Of a stretch of DNA of 64,000 nucleotides, positions 51,852-60,190 are shown piece by piece (the first letter of the stretch is position 1; each line of letters opens with the position of its first letter). The DNA is from Shinella kummerowiae (GTDB taxonomy: Bacteria; Pseudomonadota; Alphaproteobacteria; Rhizobiales; Rhizobiaceae): positions 434,001 through 498,000 of the forward strand of contig NZ_WUMK01000005.1 in the NCBI RefSeq assembly GCF_009827055.1, written 5' to 3'. Made by a program: the position numbers and the translations under genes. The notes below the pieces were generated by a model, which saw nothing but the letters and a program-made list of their open reading frames with translations, was not told the DNA's origin and searched no databases.

Positions 51852-51936
51852 TCGCCCTTTTCTCACGAAAAGATAACTTTGCATTAAATAAAGCCGGGCA
51901 TTGGTGGACAGTGGCAAAATAAAGGCGGTGAGAGCG

Positions 51937-52878
51937 ATGATGGACAAACCGGAGCGCAAGGAGACGTTCCTTGTCCCCGGCTATCAGCAGCGGACACTCA
52001 AGGAGATGTTCCATCACCTGATCTGGCGCGTGATCAAACCGCTGCCCGACAAGCCGTACCTGAAGCTGAAATACTGGGTCATCAAGGGTAAATGGCCCGA
52101 TATCGATCGGCCGAAGACGTTTTGCGAGAAAGTGCAGGCGCGTAAACTCTACGACCGCAAGCCGATCTACGCGACGCTGGTCGACAAGGCCGCTGTGAAG
52201 CCCTTCGTCACGGAAAAGCTGGGATCGGCCTATGTGACGCCGACCTATTGGGTCGGTAAGGATCTTTCGACGGTCGATTGGACAACGGTTCCCCTGCCGG
52301 CTGTGGTCAAGCCCACCCATGCCAGTGCGCAGGGGCGGTTCCTCTACACGCAGGACGATATCCAGCGCCTGCTTGCGGAAAACCCCGCGCCGGCGTGGCT
52401 ACAGCTCGACCATGCCCAGTACAATCGCGAATGGGCCTATAGCGGCGTGAAACCGCAAGTCCTCATAGAAGCGATGCTGGTCGTGGATGGCGGCGTGCCA
52501 TGGGACTACCGCTTCTTCACCTTTGACGGCGTCGTGTCGCATATCGAAATCAATCTGCGGATCGACGGCGAGGGCTATGCCTGCCACTACACGCCCGATT
52601 GGGTGAAGCTGCCGTTCCATGATCCCGATTACCTGACGTTCTATCCGGGCGAGGTGCCGAAGCCGGCGCGTTTCGACGAAATGATGCGCATTGCCCAGAC
52701 CATCGGCCGCGGCTTCGATTTCCTGCGCATCGACCTCTATGCCAGCGACGACTGGATCAAGCTCGGGGAACTGACGCTCTATCCCGGCGGCGGCTTCGAG
52801 CGCTTCGATCCCCCACACTATGACCGGTTGATCGGCGACAAATGGACACTCGGTTTCGACCTGCCGAACGCTGCTTAG
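51937..52878 (+). CDS. TupA-like ATP-grasp protein
   Basis: 313 residues. ATP-grasp features: VVKPTHASAQGRFLY (nucleotide Lys), QVLIEAMLVVDGGVPWDYRF and FDFLRIDLYASDDWIKLGEL, TLYPGGGFERFDP. This is the TupA-like family linked to capsule, teichuronic acid and other surface polysaccharide loci, probably attaching amino acids to sugar acids. N-terminal 50 residues are basic with a conserved pattern (KLKYWVIKGKWPDIDRPKTF). ATG 51937 is chosen; GTG 51928 is possible. Neighbours (GumK-like GT, flippase) support surface polysaccharide synthesis. Confidence 0.83.
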   Translation: MMDKPERKETFLVPGYQQRTLKEMFHHLIWRVIKPLPDKPYLKLKYWVIKGKWPDIDRPKTFCEKVQARKLYDRKPIYATLVDKAAVKPFVTEKLGSAYVTPTYWVGKDLSTVDWTTVPLPAVVKPTHASAQGRFLYTQDDIQRLLAENPAPAWLQLDHAQYNREWAYSGVKPQVLIEAMLVVDGGVPWDYRFFTFDGVVSHIEINLRIDGEGYACHYTPDWVKLPFHDPDYLTFYPGEVPKPARFDEMMRIAQTIGRGFDFLRIDLYASDDWIKLGELTLYPGGGFERFDPPHYDRLIGDKWTLGFDLPNAA

Positions 52879-52946
52879 CCGCCAGCCGTTGACCACGACC
52901 GTTCGTCATTCGATAAGAGCGGACCACGCGAACCGGGGGCGATGCG

Positions 52947-53636
52947 TTGAAGACACCGAAAGCCGCTCCAGCGCCCAATGACGATGCGGATGCCGCAACG
53001 CCGATGACCAAGACCGGCAGGCAGGATCGCCGTCATCTGCGCGGGCAGGCGAGCGCTCAGCGCATCATCGACACCACCATCCGCCTTATCGCCGAAGAGG
53101 GTATCGCGGGCGTCACCATGCAGCGCATCGCCCGTGAAATCGGCTCCTCCAATGCGCTGGTGGTTTTTCACTTCGGTTCGAAGGAAAAACTCTTTCGCGC
53201 GGTTCTCGAATATCTCAACGAGCAGTTCGCCCGTCTCTGGGAAGAGACGGTGAACGCGCCCGACCTTTCGGCCGCGGAGCGCGTCGTCGCTTCCATCGAC
53301 TGTGCCCGGCATTTCCGCTACCGTCATCCGGACTGGGTGTCCGTCTGGGTGCTGTTCGGCAGCGACCGGCAGACCATGCAACTCGACCGCCTGATCAGCC
53401 TGCCGAGCGACAAGGCCTATCTCGCCCAGTCGCGTGCGCTGCTTGCCGAGGTGGCGCGAGATGGCGGTTACGAGAACGTGGATACGGATACGCTTGCCGA
53501 GGGGCTGAACTACCTCGTCCAGGGCGCCTGGTACTGGGATACGTTCAATCCCGACATGGCCCGCTCGGACGCCTTGCACAAGACGGCCCTGGCCCTGCTG
53601 CGTCAGGCTTTTCCGAAAAGTTTTGCGGCTTCATAG
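52947..53636 (+). CDS. TetR family transcriptional regulator (BetI-like)
   Basis: 229 residues from TTG 52947; an ATG at 53004 would give 210 residues and fits the family better, so the true start is uncertain. HTH: GVTMQRIAREIGSSNALVVF followed by HFGSKEKLFRAVLEYLN. The C-terminal domain resembles BetI-type TetR_C (HPDWVSVWVLFGSDRQ; LNYLVQGAWYWDTFNP). The ligand is unknown. It lies 68 bases after the TupA-like gene and may be independent. No choline genes are adjacent. Confidence 0.82.
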   Translation: MKTPKAAPAPNDDADAATPMTKTGRQDRRHLRGQASAQRIIDTTIRLIAEEGIAGVTMQRIAREIGSSNALVVFHFGSKEKLFRAVLEYLNEQFARLWEETVNAPDLSAAERVVASIDCARHFRYRHPDWVSVWVLFGSDRQTMQLDRLISLPSDKAYLAQSRALLAEVARDGGYENVDTDTLAEGLNYLVQGAWYWDTFNPDMARSDALHKTALALLRQAFPKSFAAS

Positions 53637-53644
53637 AAAAAAGG

Positions 53645-53663
53645 GCCCCGCACGAAGCGGGGC
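53645..53663 (-). terminator. Rho-independent terminator of the ROK gene (minus strand)
   Basis: GCCCCGC / GCGGGGC stem, 7 bp, loop ACGAA. On the minus strand the stem is followed by CCTTTTTTC, a good U tract. It lies 180 bases after the ROK gene stop and overlaps the tail of the TetR transcript region. Confidence 0.75.
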
Positions 53664-53842
53664 AGCAAGCGCCACGGTTTGGCTCCCAATGACGCGGGGA
53701 AGCTCGCGGGTTGCGCGAGTGATATCCAAGTAGAATGTTGCCGAAACGCAGGGAAGGTCTGATTCGGCGAATCCGGTACGCTCGTGCAAATAAACTGTGC
53801 TGACGCCTAGCGGATAAGCAGCCGCCCCGTCCATGCGGCCGC

Positions 53843-55048
53843 TTAAGGGGCCTCCTTCAAGATCGCCGAGAAGAGCGGATCGAAGGCGCGGCGGATCGGC
53901 TCGGCAGCCGCACCGAGTGCCACGGCCCAGGGACCGACCATGCCGATCTGCAGACGGGGCAGGCTTCGGTCCGGCCGGTCGGCGTTCGACGGGATCAGGG
54001 GGAACATCGCCTCGAAGAGCCGCTTCGCCAAGGGCTCCGGCGCACTGCCGGAAAGGATCACCGTCTGCGGGTCGAAGATGGTTTCGACCATATGCACGGC
54101 CTGCCGCATGTCGGCAGCGGCACCCTCTAACCAGTCAAGGATGCGCGGATCGTCTGCAAGCGTCAGCCGCTCGACGTCGGCATAGGCTTCGGTGGTCGCC
54201 GAATCGAGGCCGAGATGCTGGAACAGTGAGGCAAGCGAGGAGCGGTGCTCCAGTGGTGACTGGGTTCCGCCCCGCGAAAACAGAACCATGCCGATCTCAC
54301 CCGCATTACGGTTGCTGCCGGTATAGAGTTCTCCGCCGAGGATGAGGCCGGCGCCGATACCATAGCCGAAATAGATGCAGACGGCGTGATCGAGACCGTC
54401 AGCCGAGCCATTCATCCGTTCCGCCGTCGCGCACGCTGTCGCGTCGTTTTGCAGGCTGGTGGCAAGCCCCGTGCCGGCCGCCAGCGTTTCCACGAGCGGA
54501 AAGGATTGCCACTGCGCCATCATCCACGTGTCATCGTCCGAAGGCGGCAGTCCGAACGGGCCGGGCATGGCGACACCCAGACCGGCAAGCCGGTGCACGG
54601 AGTCCGGAAAACGGGCGGCAAGATCGCGGCGAACGGTTTCGATCAGGCCGAGGATGAGCTTGCTGCCCTCCGCCGGCCCTCCGGCCGGAAGGTTGGCCAC
54701 AACACGTGCCACCTCACGGCCCATCAGGTCGACAGCGACGACGCGCGTCAGATGACGATCGATCTGCACGCCGAGCGAAAAGGCCCCTTCGGGAACAAGG
54801 CGGTAGGGGGTCGAGGGTTGTCCGCGGGCGCCACGAACCACGTCTTCCGAGGCGACGAGCCCGTCGGCCTCTAAGCTTTCGATAAGGTTCGAAATTGTCT
54901 GCTTGGTCAGCCGCGTGGCGCGGGCGAGATCGGCGCGCGACAGCGGCCCGTTCAGGCGGATGGCCTCGATGACGACGCGCCGGTTATGCGCGCTCGTGCC
55001 CTCCTGGTTGGTCCCGCTCTTGGCGCGGATCGTCCGCAAATCATGCAT
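53843..55048 (-). CDS. ROK family transcriptional repressor (NagC/Mlc-like)
   Basis: 401 residues. The N-terminal winged helix shows HNRRVVIEAIRLNGPLSRAD and LARATRLTKQTISNLIESLE; the ROK sugar-kinase-like domain runs from about residue 80 (VAMPGPFGLPPSDDDTWMMA, QNDATACATAERMNG, FGYGIGAGLILGGELYTGSN with AGEIGMVLF). The zinc-binding CxCGxxGC loop typical of ROK kinases is not seen. ROK repressors bind a sugar or phosphosugar as inducer. ATG 55048 has AGAGGGA about 7 bases upstream. It is divergent from the sugar uptake operon, with the dyad at 55089 between. Confidence 0.9.
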   Translation of the reverse strand: MHDLRTIRAKSGTNQEGTSAHNRRVVIEAIRLNGPLSRADLARATRLTKQTISNLIESLEADGLVASEDVVRGARGQPSTPYRLVPEGAFSLGVQIDRHLTRVVAVDLMGREVARVVANLPAGGPAEGSKLILGLIETVRRDLAARFPDSVHRLAGLGVAMPGPFGLPPSDDDTWMMAQWQSFPLVETLAAGTGLATSLQNDATACATAERMNGSADGLDHAVCIYFGYGIGAGLILGGELYTGSNRNAGEIGMVLFSRGGTQSPLEHRSSLASLFQHLGLDSATTEAYADVERLTLADDPRILDWLEGAAADMRQAVHMVETIFDPQTVILSGSAPEPLAKRLFEAMFPLIPSNADRPDRSLPRLQIGMVGPWAVALGAAAEPIRRAFDPLFSAILKEAP

Positions 55049-55088
55049 CGGCAATTCCCTCTTGACACCATTTGAATAATACAGAACA

Positions 55089-55111
55089 TTTAAGTCAAGC
55101 CATTTGACTTA
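55089..55111. promoter_or_regulatory. Perfect 9-bp dyad, likely ROK operator
   Basis: TTAAGTCAA-GCCAT-TTGACTTAA, a perfect 9-bp inverted repeat with a 5-base spacer in the 167-base divergent region between the ROK gene and the binding-protein gene. TTGACACCATTTGAATA just to its left shows a degenerate second copy. Position and symmetry suit repression of both genes. Confidence 0.7.
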
Positions 55112-55215
55112 ATAGGAGCCAAAGAGTTCCAGGGAACACGAACCAAGGACGGGCTTGCGTAACCACACGCGCCTTTCCGTCACTGTCGAGATCAAGAAGC
55201 AAAACGGAGGAAGTC

Positions 55216-56454
55216 ATGTTGAAATCAATCAAGAAATCCCTGCTTGGCGCGGCGCTGATAGCGGCCGTTTCGGCGCCGCACGCCTTTGCCGAAACCACGC
55301 TGAATGCGCTCTTCATGGCGCAGGCCGCCTATAGCGAAGCCGATGTGCGCGCCATGACCGACGCCTTCAGCAAGGCGAACCCGGACGTCAAGGTGAACCT
55401 CGAATTCGTGCCCTACGAGGGCCTGCACGATAAGGCCGTGCTCGCTCAGGGCTCCGGCAGCGGCTACGACGTCGTGCTGTTCGACGTGATCTGGCCGGCC
55501 GAATATGCGACGAACAACGTGCTCGTCGACGTGTCCTCGCGCATCACCGACGACATGAAGAAGGGCGTGCTGCCGGGCGCCTGGACGACCGTCAACTATG
55601 ACGGCAAGTCCTATGGCATGCCGTGGATTCTCGACACGAAATACCTGTTCTACAACAAGGAAATCCTCGAAAAGGCCGGCATCAAGGCACCGCCGAAGAC
55701 CTGGGCTGAGCTCAACGATCAGGCCAAGATCATCAAGGACAAGGGCCTGCTGGCAACGCCGATCGCCTGGAGCTGGTCGCAGGCCGAAGCCGCGATCTGC
55801 GACTACACCACGCTGGTCAGCGCCTATGGCGGCGAATTCCTGAAGGACGGCAAGCCGGCCTTTACCGAAGGCGGCGGTCTCGACGCGCTGAAGTATATGG
55901 TCGACAGCTACAAGTCGGGCCTCACCAACCCCAACTCCAAGGAGTTCCTGGAAGAGGACGTGCGCAACGTCTTCCAGAACGGCGAGGCGGCCTTCGCGCT
56001 GAACTGGACCTACATGTACAACATGGCCAATGGCGGCAAGGACAGCAAGGTTGCCGGCAAGGTCGGCGTCGTGCCGGCACCGGGCGTCGAAGGCAAGAGC
56101 ACGGTTTCGGCCGTCAACGGCTCGATGGGTCTCGGCGTCACCACGACGAGCAAACATCCCGACGAGGCCTGGAAATACATCGTGCACATGACTTCGCAGG
56201 AGACGCAGAACGCCTATGCGAAGCTCAGCCTGCCGATCTGGGCTTCTTCCTATGAGGATGCGGCCGTCACCGCCGGCCAGGAAGAGCTTATCGCAGCCGC
56301 CAAGCTCGGCCTTGCCGCGATGTATCCGCGTCCGACGACAGCGAAGTACCAGGAACTATCGACGGCGCTCCAGCAGGCCATTCAGGAAGCGCTGCTCGAT
56401 CAGGCATCGCCCGAGGATGCGCTGAAGTCCGCCGCGGAAAACAGCGGCCTCTGA
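55216..56454 (+). CDS. Sugar ABC transporter substrate-binding protein (family 1)
   Basis: 412 residues. Signal peptide to about residue 25 (APHAFA-ETTLN). SBP_bac_1-type segments: FSKANPDVKVNLEFVPYEGL, SGYDVVLFDVIWPAEYA, YGMPWILDTKYLFYNKEIL, and GLGVTTTSKHPDEAWKYI. CGGAGG precedes the ATG. It delivers a sugar or sugar derivative to the permeases next door. First gene of an operon that continues to 61251. Confidence 0.92.
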   Translation: MLKSIKKSLLGAALIAAVSAPHAFAETTLNALFMAQAAYSEADVRAMTDAFSKANPDVKVNLEFVPYEGLHDKAVLAQGSGSGYDVVLFDVIWPAEYATNNVLVDVSSRITDDMKKGVLPGAWTTVNYDGKSYGMPWILDTKYLFYNKEILEKAGIKAPPKTWAELNDQAKIIKDKGLLATPIAWSWSQAEAAICDYTTLVSAYGGEFLKDGKPAFTEGGGLDALKYMVDSYKSGLTNPNSKEFLEEDVRNVFQNGEAAFALNWTYMYNMANGGKDSKVAGKVGVVPAPGVEGKSTVSAVNGSMGLGVTTTSKHPDEAWKYIVHMTSQETQNAYAKLSLPIWASSYEDAAVTAGQEELIAAAKLGLAAMYPRPTTAKYQELSTALQQAIQEALLDQASPEDALKSAAENSGL

Positions 56455-56523
56455 TATCACGCCTTGCGGGCGGCCCCGGTCGCCCGCACACTTTCCTTCC
56501 CGACAATCGATGACGAGGACGCT

Positions 56524-57408
56524 ATGTCCGGCACCTGGATGACGACCCGGGCATGGCTTCTCATGCTGCCACTTCTGATAATCATGCTCGCCGTGATCGG
56601 CTGGCCGATGATCGATACGGTCCGGCTGTCCTTCACCGATGCCAAGCTGGTGGGTGCTGCCGGCAATTTCGTCGGTTTCGACAATTACCTGAAAATGCTG
56701 GGAAGCAGTAACTTCCAGCGTGCGCTCTGGGCGACCACCTGGTTTGCCGTGGTGTCAGTGACGGCGGAAATGGTGATCGGCGTTCTCGCCGCCTTGCTTC
56801 TGAACCAGCAGTTTTACGGCCGCACGGTGCTGCGCGCCCTGTTGATCCTGCCCTGGGCCTTGCCGACCGTCGTCAACGCGACCCTGTGGCGGCTCATCTA
56901 CAACCCGGAGTATGGCGCTCTGAATGCGGTGCTGACGCAGATCGGCCTTCTCGACAGCTACCGCTCCTGGCTCGGCGAACCGGGAACCGCGATGACGGCA
57001 CTGATCATCGCCGATTGCTGGAAGAATTTCCCGCTCGTCGCCCTCATCACACTCGCTGCCCTTCAGGCCGTACCGCGCGACATCACCTCCGCCTCGCTGG
57101 TCGATGGCGCCGGTTCCTTCGCCCGCTTCCGTTTCGTCATCCTGCCCTATCTCGCCGGGCCGCTGATGGTGGCGCTGGTGCTACGCACGATCGAGGCTTT
57201 CAAGGTGTTCGATATCATCTGGGTCATGACACGCGGCGGCCCGGCCAATTCGACACGCACCCTGTCGATCCTCGTCTATCAGGAGGCCTTTTCCTTCCAG
57301 CGTGCGGGCTCAGGGGCGTCGCTCGCCCTCGTGGTCACGCTCATCGTCACGGTTCTGGCGATCGGCTACGGCATGCTGGTGCGCCGCGCCGCTGGGAGTG
57401 CCGCCTGA
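56524..57408 (+). CDS. Sugar ABC transporter permease, MalF/UgpA type
   Basis: 294 residues with six membrane segments: AWLLMLPLLIIMLAVIGWPM near the start and the EAA loop VPRDITSASLVDGAGSFARF. ATG 56524 is 69 bases after the binding-protein stop; the start is preceded by GACGAGGACGCT. The stop overlaps the second permease start by one base (TGATG). Confidence 0.9.
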   Translation: MSGTWMTTRAWLLMLPLLIIMLAVIGWPMIDTVRLSFTDAKLVGAAGNFVGFDNYLKMLGSSNFQRALWATTWFAVVSVTAEMVIGVLAALLLNQQFYGRTVLRALLILPWALPTVVNATLWRLIYNPEYGALNAVLTQIGLLDSYRSWLGEPGTAMTALIIADCWKNFPLVALITLAALQAVPRDITSASLVDGAGSFARFRFVILPYLAGPLMVALVLRTIEAFKVFDIIWVMTRGGPANSTRTLSILVYQEAFSFQRAGSGASLALVVTLIVTVLAIGYGMLVRRAAGSAA

Positions 57409-58253
57409 TGGAACGCCGCAGTCTTCTCGCCTCCGTGCTGATCCATGCCGCAGCGCTTCTGCTGGCCGCCGTCATCCTCGCGCCGATCTTCTGGCTCTTC
57501 GTCATGAGCATCTCGCCGGCTGCCGATCTCGTGGCAAAACCGTTGCGCTGGTGGCCAAGTGAAGTCGATTTCTCGCGCTACGCAACGCTGCTGTCGACCA
57601 TCCCGAACAGCGCCGGCGCGGCCTTCACTGCCTCGCTCGTCAACAGCATCCTGGTCGCCAGTATGGCGACCATCGCCGCCATAGCGCTCGCCATTCCCGC
57701 CGGCTGGGCCGTTTCGCGCACGCCTTCGATCGGCTGGTCACTATCGCTGGTCATCGCCACCTATATGCTGCCACCGGTCGCGCTGGCCGTGCCGCTTTAT
57801 ATGGGGCTCGCGGCCCTGGGGCTGCTCAACTCCGTCTTCGGCCTGGCGCTCGTCTATCTCAGCATCCTCGCACCCTTCACGACCTGGCTCATGAAATCGG
57901 GCTTCGACGGCATTCCGCGCGAGATCGAGCAGGCGGCGATGATGGATGGTGCAAGCCTCTTTGCCACGCTGCGCATCGTCACCCTGCCGCTCGCCCTGCC
58001 GATCGTCGCCACCTCGGCGCTGTTTGCCTTCCTGCTCGGCTGGGACGAGTTTTTCTATGCGCTGCTCTTCACCTCGGATCAGCGCGCACGAACCTTGACG
58101 GTAGCCATCGCCGACCTCGCCGGCGGCCGTGTTTCCGATTACGGGCTGATTGCCACAGCCGGCGTGCTTGCCGCGCTGCCGCCGGTCGCGGTTGGCCTTC
58201 TCATGCAGCGGGCCTTGATCTCGGGCCTCACCAGCGGCGGTGTGAAAGGATGA
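57408..58253 (+). CDS. Sugar ABC transporter permease, MalG/UgpE type
   Basis: 281 residues, six membrane segments, starting SVLIHAAALLLAAVILAPIF. EAA loop: IPREIEQAAMMDGASLFATL. ALLFTSDQRARTLTVAIAD is typical of carbohydrate permeases of the CUT1 group. Overlaps the preceding gene by one base and the SIS gene by 4 (ATGA). Confidence 0.9.
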   Translation: MERRSLLASVLIHAAALLLAAVILAPIFWLFVMSISPAADLVAKPLRWWPSEVDFSRYATLLSTIPNSAGAAFTASLVNSILVASMATIAAIALAIPAGWAVSRTPSIGWSLSLVIATYMLPPVALAVPLYMGLAALGLLNSVFGLALVYLSILAPFTTWLMKSGFDGIPREIEQAAMMDGASLFATLRIVTLPLALPIVATSALFAFLLGWDEFFYALLFTSDQRARTLTVAIADLAGGRVSDYGLIATAGVLAALPPVAVGLLMQRALISGLTSGGVKG

Positions 58254-59266
58254 CCATGACGATGACACGACCAGAGGGTGTTCGAGCAATCGAGCGGGAA
58301 ATGGCCCGGCAGCATGCCGACGCGCTTGCCTCCTTCCGCGCCAATGACGAGATGGCCGAGAAGGCGGCCGCAAGCCTGAGACGTACCGGAAAACTGCTGC
58401 TGCTCGGCATGGGCGGTTCGCACGCCGTCGGCCGGGCCGTCGAGCCGCTCTACCGCCTCCTCGGTATCGACGCGATTGCCCTGCCGCTGTCCGAACAGCT
58501 CGGTGCACCGCTGGCGCTTGATGGCCGTACAGTCTTCATCACCTCGCAATCGGGCGAAAGCGCGGAAGTGCTGCGCTGGTACGACGAGGCCGGCGGTAAC
58601 GCCGAAACCTTCGGCTTCACGCTCGAAAACGGCTCTTTCCTCGCCCGCACCGCGCCCAGCCTGGTCGGTCACGGCGGTACGGAACAGGCCTTTGCGGCGA
58701 CGCGGAGCCTGACGGTGAGTTTCGCCCTGCATCTCGCTATCCTCGCAGCACTCGGCGAGGACGCTTCGGCAGCCGTCGATGCGCTGGAGAACCCGCAGGA
58801 GCCCGCCATCGGCGAGGCGCTGTCCGTCCTTTCCGACGTCCGTTCGGTGGTGACATCCGGACGGCGGCTGCAGGGCCTCGCGGAGGCGATCGCACTCGGC
58901 TTTACAGAACTCTCCCGTGTGCCGTGTTTCTCGCTGGAAGGCGGCCAGTTGCGGCATGGGCCCATGGAAATGCTGTCGCCGGAGGTGGGCATCGTCCTGT
59001 TCCGCAGCGATGACGCGACAGCCGATCTCGTGACCGCCATGGCGATGTCTGTGATCGAGGCCGGCGCCAGGCTCGTGATCTTCGATACCTCCGGCCGCCC
59101 GCCGGTCCCAGGAGCGGCAACGATCGTATTCCCGCCGCTGACGGGGCTTGCCGCCGTCTTCGCCATGCTACCGACGGTGCAGCGTCTGATGATCGCCTTT
59201 GCGGAAGCGCGTGTCGCCGATGCCGGAACGCCGGTGCGCTCCAGCAAGATTACCCGGAGTGAATGA
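58250..59266 (+). CDS. SIS-domain sugar isomerase/deglycase (FrlB/GlmS-C-like)
   Basis: 338 residues with two SIS domains, like the isomerase half of GlmS. Sugar-phosphate segments: LLLLGMGGSHAVGRAVEPLY, DGRTVFITSQSGESAEVLRW and LSRVPCFSLEGGQLRHGPME. There is no glutaminase domain. Enzymes of this form include AgaS (aldose-ketose isomerase) and FrlB (fructoselysine-6-phosphate deglycase). Beside a PfkB kinase and importer it probably acts on a phosphorylated amino sugar or Amadori compound. ATGA overlap with the permease; the kinase GTG follows directly. Confidence 0.87.
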   Translation: MTMTMTRPEGVRAIEREMARQHADALASFRANDEMAEKAAASLRRTGKLLLLGMGGSHAVGRAVEPLYRLLGIDAIALPLSEQLGAPLALDGRTVFITSQSGESAEVLRWYDEAGGNAETFGFTLENGSFLARTAPSLVGHGGTEQAFAATRSLTVSFALHLAILAALGEDASAAVDALENPQEPAIGEALSVLSDVRSVVTSGRRLQGLAEAIALGFTELSRVPCFSLEGGQLRHGPMEMLSPEVGIVLFRSDDATADLVTAMAMSVIEAGARLVIFDTSGRPPVPGAATIVFPPLTGLAAVFAMLPTVQRLMIAFAEARVADAGTPVRSSKITRSE

Positions 59267-60190
59267 GTGAAACCGCTTGCCGTTATCGGAAACGTCAATG
59301 TCGATCTGATCATGGGCCCGGCCGCGCCCTGGCCGCAGCCCGGCACGGAAATCATCGTCGACCACGACGAGTTGCGCGCCGGCGGTTCGGCCGGCAACAC
59401 GGCCCTTGCCTGGCTGGCCCTCGGCACGCCTTTCGAGATCGCCGCAAGCATCGGCAGCGACCGTTTCGGGGCTTGGCTTGCGGAGAATTTCGGTGAGCAT
59501 GCCAGCAATTGGCCGGTACATGGCGAAAGCACCACGCTCTCGGTCGGCATCACCCATCCGGACGGCGAGCGCACCTTCTTCACGACACGGGGCCATCTGC
59601 CGCTCTTCAGTCTGGAGGATGTTTTCGCCGTGCTCGACGGGCCGCGTCTTGCCGGCGGCATCGCGCTGCTGTGCGGCTCCTTCCTCACCGACAAGCTGGT
59701 GGAGGATTACGATCGCTTTTTCGACTGGGCGGATCGCCACGACATCGCCGTTGCCCTTGATACCGGCTGGCCGCTGGCGGGCTGGACGAAAACCAACAAG
59801 AGGGCAGCCAGAGGCTGGCTGTCGCGCTGCCGCATCGCCCTGTTCAACGAGGTGGAGACGACCAATCTCGCCGAGGTGTCCGACCCGAGCGAGGCGGCGT
59901 CCATCCTCCGCCGGGGCATGCCGGCGGGTGCCATCGTCGTGGTGAAAAGCGGACCGAACGGCGCGATCGCTCTCGATGCCGACGGCAAGGTTTTTCGCGC
60001 CGAGGCGCCCGCCGTGACGGTCATCGACACGATTGGCGCCGGAGACGTCTTCAACGCGGCTTTCCTGGCCGCCTTCGCCGCCGGCAACGGGCTCGAAGAG
60101 AGCCTTGCCGTAGGAACCCGCGTCGCGTCGCGCGCCATTTCCACCAATCCTCGACGCTACGCACCGACCTTGCAGGAAGCCCGCGCATGA
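59267..60190 (+). CDS. PfkB family carbohydrate kinase
   Basis: 307 residues. PfkB motifs: N-terminal LAVIGNVNVDLIMG and ELRAGGSAGNTALAWLALG, and C-terminal VTVIDTIGAGDVFNAAFLAA with the catalytic Asp. FrlD, the kinase partner of FrlB, is in the same family, as are fructo- and ribokinases. GTG 59267 starts right after the SIS stop, with CGGAG about 7 bases upstream. Its stop overlaps the ATPase start (ATGA). The product is presumably the phosphosugar acted on by the SIS enzyme. Confidence 0.9.
   Translation: MKPLAVIGNVNVDLIMGPAAPWPQPGTEIIVDHDELRAGGSAGNTALAWLALGTPFEIAASIGSDRFGAWLAENFGEHASNWPVHGESTTLSVGITHPDGERTFFTTRGHLPLFSLEDVFAVLDGPRLAGGIALLCGSFLTDKLVEDYDRFFDWADRHDIAVALDTGWPLAGWTKTNKRAARGWLSRCRIALFNEVETTNLAEVSDPSEAASILRRGMPAGAIVVVKSGPNGAIALDADGKVFRAEAPAVTVIDTIGAGDVFNAAFLAAFAAGNGLEESLAVGTRVASRAISTNPRRYAPTLQEARA

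Noticed and set aside
53631-53834. 67-residue minus-strand frame downstream of the ROK gene
   Set aside because: It runs through the terminator hairpin, has no ribosome site and shows no family resemblance.
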